Shown: in pieces, positions 60,301 through 64,000 of the stretch
Numbering within the stretch: position 1 is the first letter of the stretch
How the letters are laid out: each line of letters opens with the position of its first letter
NCBI GenBank assembly: GCA_037974335.1
Contig: CM075724.1
Location: forward strand, 62,026,470-62,090,469
DNA length: 64,000 nt
DNA from: Prionace glauca
Lineage: Eukaryota; Chordata; Chondrichthyes; Carcharhiniformes; Carcharhinidae
Direction: 5' to 3'
Translations under genes and position numbers: made by a program
The notes under the pieces: generated by a model
Databases searched by the model: none
Told to the model about the DNA's origin: nothing
Seen by the model: only the letters and a program-made list of their open reading frames with translations

Positions 60301-60954
60301 ATGGGTAATCTTTTGCAATAACAAGTTGTAAACTCAAATAGATGTTTGTAAGTCGGTAATCTAACTCCAAGGCTAGCTGGATATTGATACTAGATGCAAA
60401 ACCCTATGCAGTTGTCTCATTCCCGCACTCTTCACTAACTCGTTGATATTTTACCAAGTATGTTTTGTATAGTTGATCCCTGAAACATCCAGAACTTACA
60501 ACTCAAGAGGCACAAGGATCCTTGAGCTGGTTCCTTCCCAATTCTCCTTCCCGACAGTATACGGACCTTATGGCCTGATTCTTTGAAAATCACAGTGAAG
60601 AAATAGAGGGCTTCTCCAGACTTCTTGTTTGCAAGATTTGTCTTTCGCTTCTTAGTCGTCCAAGAGTTCTTCGTTATCCTACTGGGTCTTTCATTGATTC
60701 CTCTTGAAAGTGCAGGAAGATGCAATACCAGGCGATGTTGTTTTGCTTGAGTGCAACTTTAAGTGGAGAGGATTTGGCTAATTGTGAAATCCCCCAACAA
60801 CCATCAGAAAGCCAATATAAATATGGAAATAGACATCTGTGGCAGTGCAATCCCCAGAATCAGAATACATTTGAAGCATTCCGGACAATTCAAGTTGACT
60901 GAATGCAAGCAAGAAATGACATCCAATAGTTCGGATTTTGTGGATTCAGACGAG
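60301..60954. other. No gene recognised
   Basis: Minus-strand open frame 60435-60725 (96 codons) reads ITKNSWTTKKRKTNLANKKS then GEALYFFTVIFKESGHKVRI. It may be the decayed linker of a LINE; I cannot place it. Confidence 0.35.
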
Positions 60955-61870
60955 AATAGGTCAGAGATCAGTGACATCATGTGTAGAGTGGGGAGTTTTG
61001 CTGATGATTGCACTACGTACAAAATTATTAGCAACTCCTCAGGCACTGAAGCAACACTTGTCTATATGAAACAAGAACAGTAAAACCTTTGGGCTTTGCT
61101 TAATAAGAGGCAAATGACATTTGCGCCAATCTCGTGCAGGGCAATAATCATTTCCAAACCGAGAGAATCAACCCATCATTCCTGAGTTTCAAGGGCTATA
61201 CCATGGCCTAATATCCCCCTCCCCCTGCCACTACCAGTAAAGCAACCCCAACTCTAACTATTGTGGATTGCTATTGACAAGAATACTAATTGACTCATCC
61301 CTGCAAATACCGTGGTTACATGAACCACGAGAGGCTGGGAATTCTGTGGCAAGTACCTCACCACCTGACATCCCAAACCTTCTGTATTATCTACTATACA
61401 CAAATTAATTGTATGATGGAGATTGGCTGGATGAATGTGGTTCCAGAGGCTGGACACTATCAAGGACAAAATTGTCCGTTTGATTGGCACCCCATCCATC
61501 ACTTCACACATTTGCTTCCTCTACCATTTGTCCTAAAAACAAAAGCATCTACACAATGCAATGGGACAACTCGCCAAGTCTGCACAAACGTCACGATCAA
61601 TTCCAAACCCTATACCTTGACCACCTGGAGAACAAGAGCAGCAGATGCATGGGAATTCCAGACCCGTATGTTCCTTTCTGAGTGACACAACATCTTGACC
61701 TGAGACCATCTCACCATTCTGTCTCTGTCCCTGGGCTAAACTCCTGGAACACCCTCCCATCATCACCCCCAGAACACTCTTCAGATGTTCCTTCATCATA
61801 TGGATTGCAATGATTTAAGAACCAGCTCACTATCATCTTCTCAAGGGAAATTAGGGATGGATAATTATTG
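60955..61870 (+). mobile_element. HER1-like LINE, RT to 3' end
   Basis: Plus-strand: decayed catalytic block VGSFADDCTTYKIISNSSGT at 60990-61050, then AIDKNTN, KIVRLIGTPSITSH (61465-61510), RTRAADAWE (61630-61660), and the terminal tctcaagggaaattagggat at 61840. Several stops. Same family as 28616-29420 and 39270-39682. Confidence 0.82.
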
Positions 61871-63495
61871 CCTGTTTTGCCATATCTCTTGAACCAGTAA
61901 AATATGTGATGCAATCAATAGAACATTTCCTGTTTTACTTTCAGATTTCCAGTATCCACATCATATTATAACTCAAAAGTGCTTCCTGAGTGGTTGTCCC
62001 TTGTGGAGGAATTGTTATTGGAATGGAAAACACTAAGTTTGAGGGGCAAAAGTGCTTAAAGGGCAAATTGGTTGTAAGTGGCTTATTAAATGGACAATAT
62101 GTTTGGAACATCATTTGTGACCAAGAATGAAAATGCCCTTTCTTAAAAAACTATCTGTACTGCAGCTTGTAAGATAATAACCACTCCAGGTGAATCAGCT
62201 AAACTTTCTTCTCTGAATGCACAGCTTGCAGGCAGTCTTGCTGAATGGCAGCCTTGGAATGAATGCATGGGCTTCCAGGCTATTAGCTAATGTCAGCATA
62301 CTTTATTCCATCTGTTAAGAACCCAGTTGATAGAAATTGCTAGGATATTCCAAATCCCAGAAGGCAAACCTGGAATGCTGGGTGCTAACTGTTTTTTGCA
62401 AATTACTCTAATGTGCGGAAGAGTGTGAAAATCAGAGTAGAATACATCAGTCTTATAGTAACAATCAAAATAATTGTTTATTAAACAGTAATATACACAA
62501 CAAAAAGACAACTGAAAACACCAAACACTTAGCTATATTAATAGCCAATCACAGTGCCTTTTAACTGACCTATCTTCAAATTTCTCTATTTTCCTTATGT
62601 TACGGCTAAACCACTCTGAATAACATCGCATAACTTTTAAACTATAAGCAAAATCTAGCAATAGTTACTACATCCAGCACATATATTTCTTGTGGGGTTA
62701 CTTCTGGCTCAGAATCGAGACAAACTGGCTGTTGAAAGATGCTTCCTCGGGCACTTCTGCTTTGGGGATGAACACAACTTCCTGCTGTGTGTGGCTGTGA
62801 TGTTCAACCAGTTTTCTGAAGAGGATAAACTCTGTCACTGATGTATCACTTTTTCGTTTTAATCTTTTCTTATTTGTATTACCTGTCTTCGAGGTCCGTC
62901 TCAATGACACTTCTTACATGTGCTCACCCTTTTAAAAATAAAGTTTGCCATTCACCCTCTTCTTTTTTGATCTTTTGCCATTTTTGTTTTAACACTTGAA
63001 ATTCTATGCACCATTGTTATCCACTTCCTGTTGGTAAATATCTGTTGACAGTATTACTTGGCTAATCTTCATATCCAAAACCTCTGTTACTTCAGCTCAG
63101 TCAACATGTCTTCCTAACCAATTCTCATTTAAATATAATTTGCTCGCTTATAATCGTGATCCACTAGAACATATTTTGAATTATTAGATTCCTTAATTTT
63201 ATTTTATCACAACTCCTTGACACATTACTGACTACAAGCTTATTTCTCCTGTGAACTAACTATGATATAAATGGTTAAACAATAAGCAAGTGAACTATTA
63301 AGTCATTAAATTCTGCAGCAGATGTCTTGAACAATTCTCTTTGTCATTTTTCACCACCTGGTTATTTCCATACATGGATCAAAGCCAGGTGCAAACGTGA
63401 TTTTTTAAACTATATTTTGATCCCACCATTAACGTTTTTTAAAATCAGATTATTTGTTTTGGCTCTTGTGAAGGGCTATGTCTGATAACCAGAAT
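61871..63495. other. No gene recognised
   Basis: A minus-strand open frame at 62698-62910 reads MSLRRTSKTGNTNKKRLKRK then SDTSVTEFILFRKLVEHH; basic and charged, not recognised. The remainder is AT-rich. Confidence 0.4.
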
Positions 63496-63497
63496 AG

Positions 63498-64000
63498 AAA
63501 CATCAAAACATAGAAACTGGAAGCAGGTGTAGGCCATTTGGCCCTTAGAGTCTGTTCTGCCACTCAAATGATCATTGTTAATCATCAAATTCCATTTACT
63601 GATCCCTCTTACCCCCTTTTCCCTTGATCCCTTTAGCTCCAAGAGCTATATCTAATTTCTTCTTGAAGTCAAAGTTTTGGCCTCAACTATTTTCTGTGAT
63701 AGTGAATTCCACACATTCACCACTCTCTGGATCAGAATTTTCTCCTCACCCCTGTTCTGAAAGGTTTACCCTTTTCCTCAAACTATGCCTACTAGTTCTG
63801 GGCTCCCTAATTACTGTGAACATTCTTTCTGAATCTACCCTGTCAAACCGTGTTAGAATTTTATAAGTTTCTAGAAGATATTCTCTCGCACTTCTAAACT
63901 TCAGTGAATGTAATCCTAACCAACTTAGTTTCTCCTGATACGTTAGACCTGCCATTCCAGGAATCAGCCTGATAAACCTTTGTTATACTCCCTCTACAAC
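63498..64000 (-). mobile_element. CR1 relic, continues past the window
   Basis: Minus-strand 3' end: aaacatagaaactggaagca, ggtgtaggccatttggccct; C-terminal RT piece at 63746-63955 (MAGLTYQEKLSWLGLHSLKF). Diverged. Confidence 0.85.

Overview
This is a stretch of vertebrate nuclear DNA, almost certainly from an elasmobranch (shark or ray). The reasons are the conserved vertebrate gene NUDT21 split by long introns, and a dense load of repeat families typical of cartilaginous fish: CR1-clade LINEs whose 3' ends carry TTCTTATG or TTCTATG repeats, tRNA-derived V-SINE/HE1-like SINEs, a second LINE family known from shark genomes, and Penelope-like elements. I cannot name the species. Most open frames here lie inside LINE copies and are not host genes.

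Left part (1-24.1 kb), + strand: the last five coding exons of NUDT21 (CPSF5, CFIm25), at 4287-4350, 4872-4961, 6570-6645, 17740-17854 and 20253-20274. They encode the degenerate Nudix box through to the C-terminal stop. The 5' exons lie before the window. The introns are swollen by CR1 and SINE insertions, some nested. The 3' UTR may run to a poly(A) signal near 24.06 kb.

Middle (24.1-40.3 kb): no host gene recognised. It is a repeat nursery: CR1 copies, V-SINEs, a nearly full-length CR1 (32.4-38.8 kb) with a doubled 5' leader and another CR1 inserted into it in the opposite direction, and an inverted pair of LINE 3' ends.

Right-centre (40.3-47.8 kb), - strand: a host gene assembled here from five exons with consistent splice sites and phases. 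They encode a signal peptide, a V-type Ig domain ending in a J-like strand, a C1-type Ig domain, a transmembrane segment and a short cytoplasmic exon. The C1 domain looks SIRP-like; the V-C1-TM layout also recalls the B7 family and non-rearranging VJ-C1 genes. It faces NUDT21 tail to tail. A SINE lies a few bases before the splice acceptor of its TM exon. This is the best candidate for something undescribed in the window.

Right end (47.8-64 kb): a G-rich tract just upstream of the Ig-family gene, then old CR1 relics, V-SINEs, a Penelope-like element with a GIY-YIG endonuclease fragment, and stretches with nothing recognisable. The two host genes have no evident functional link: NUDT21 acts in nuclear mRNA 3'-end processing, and the other is a probable immune-type surface receptor.
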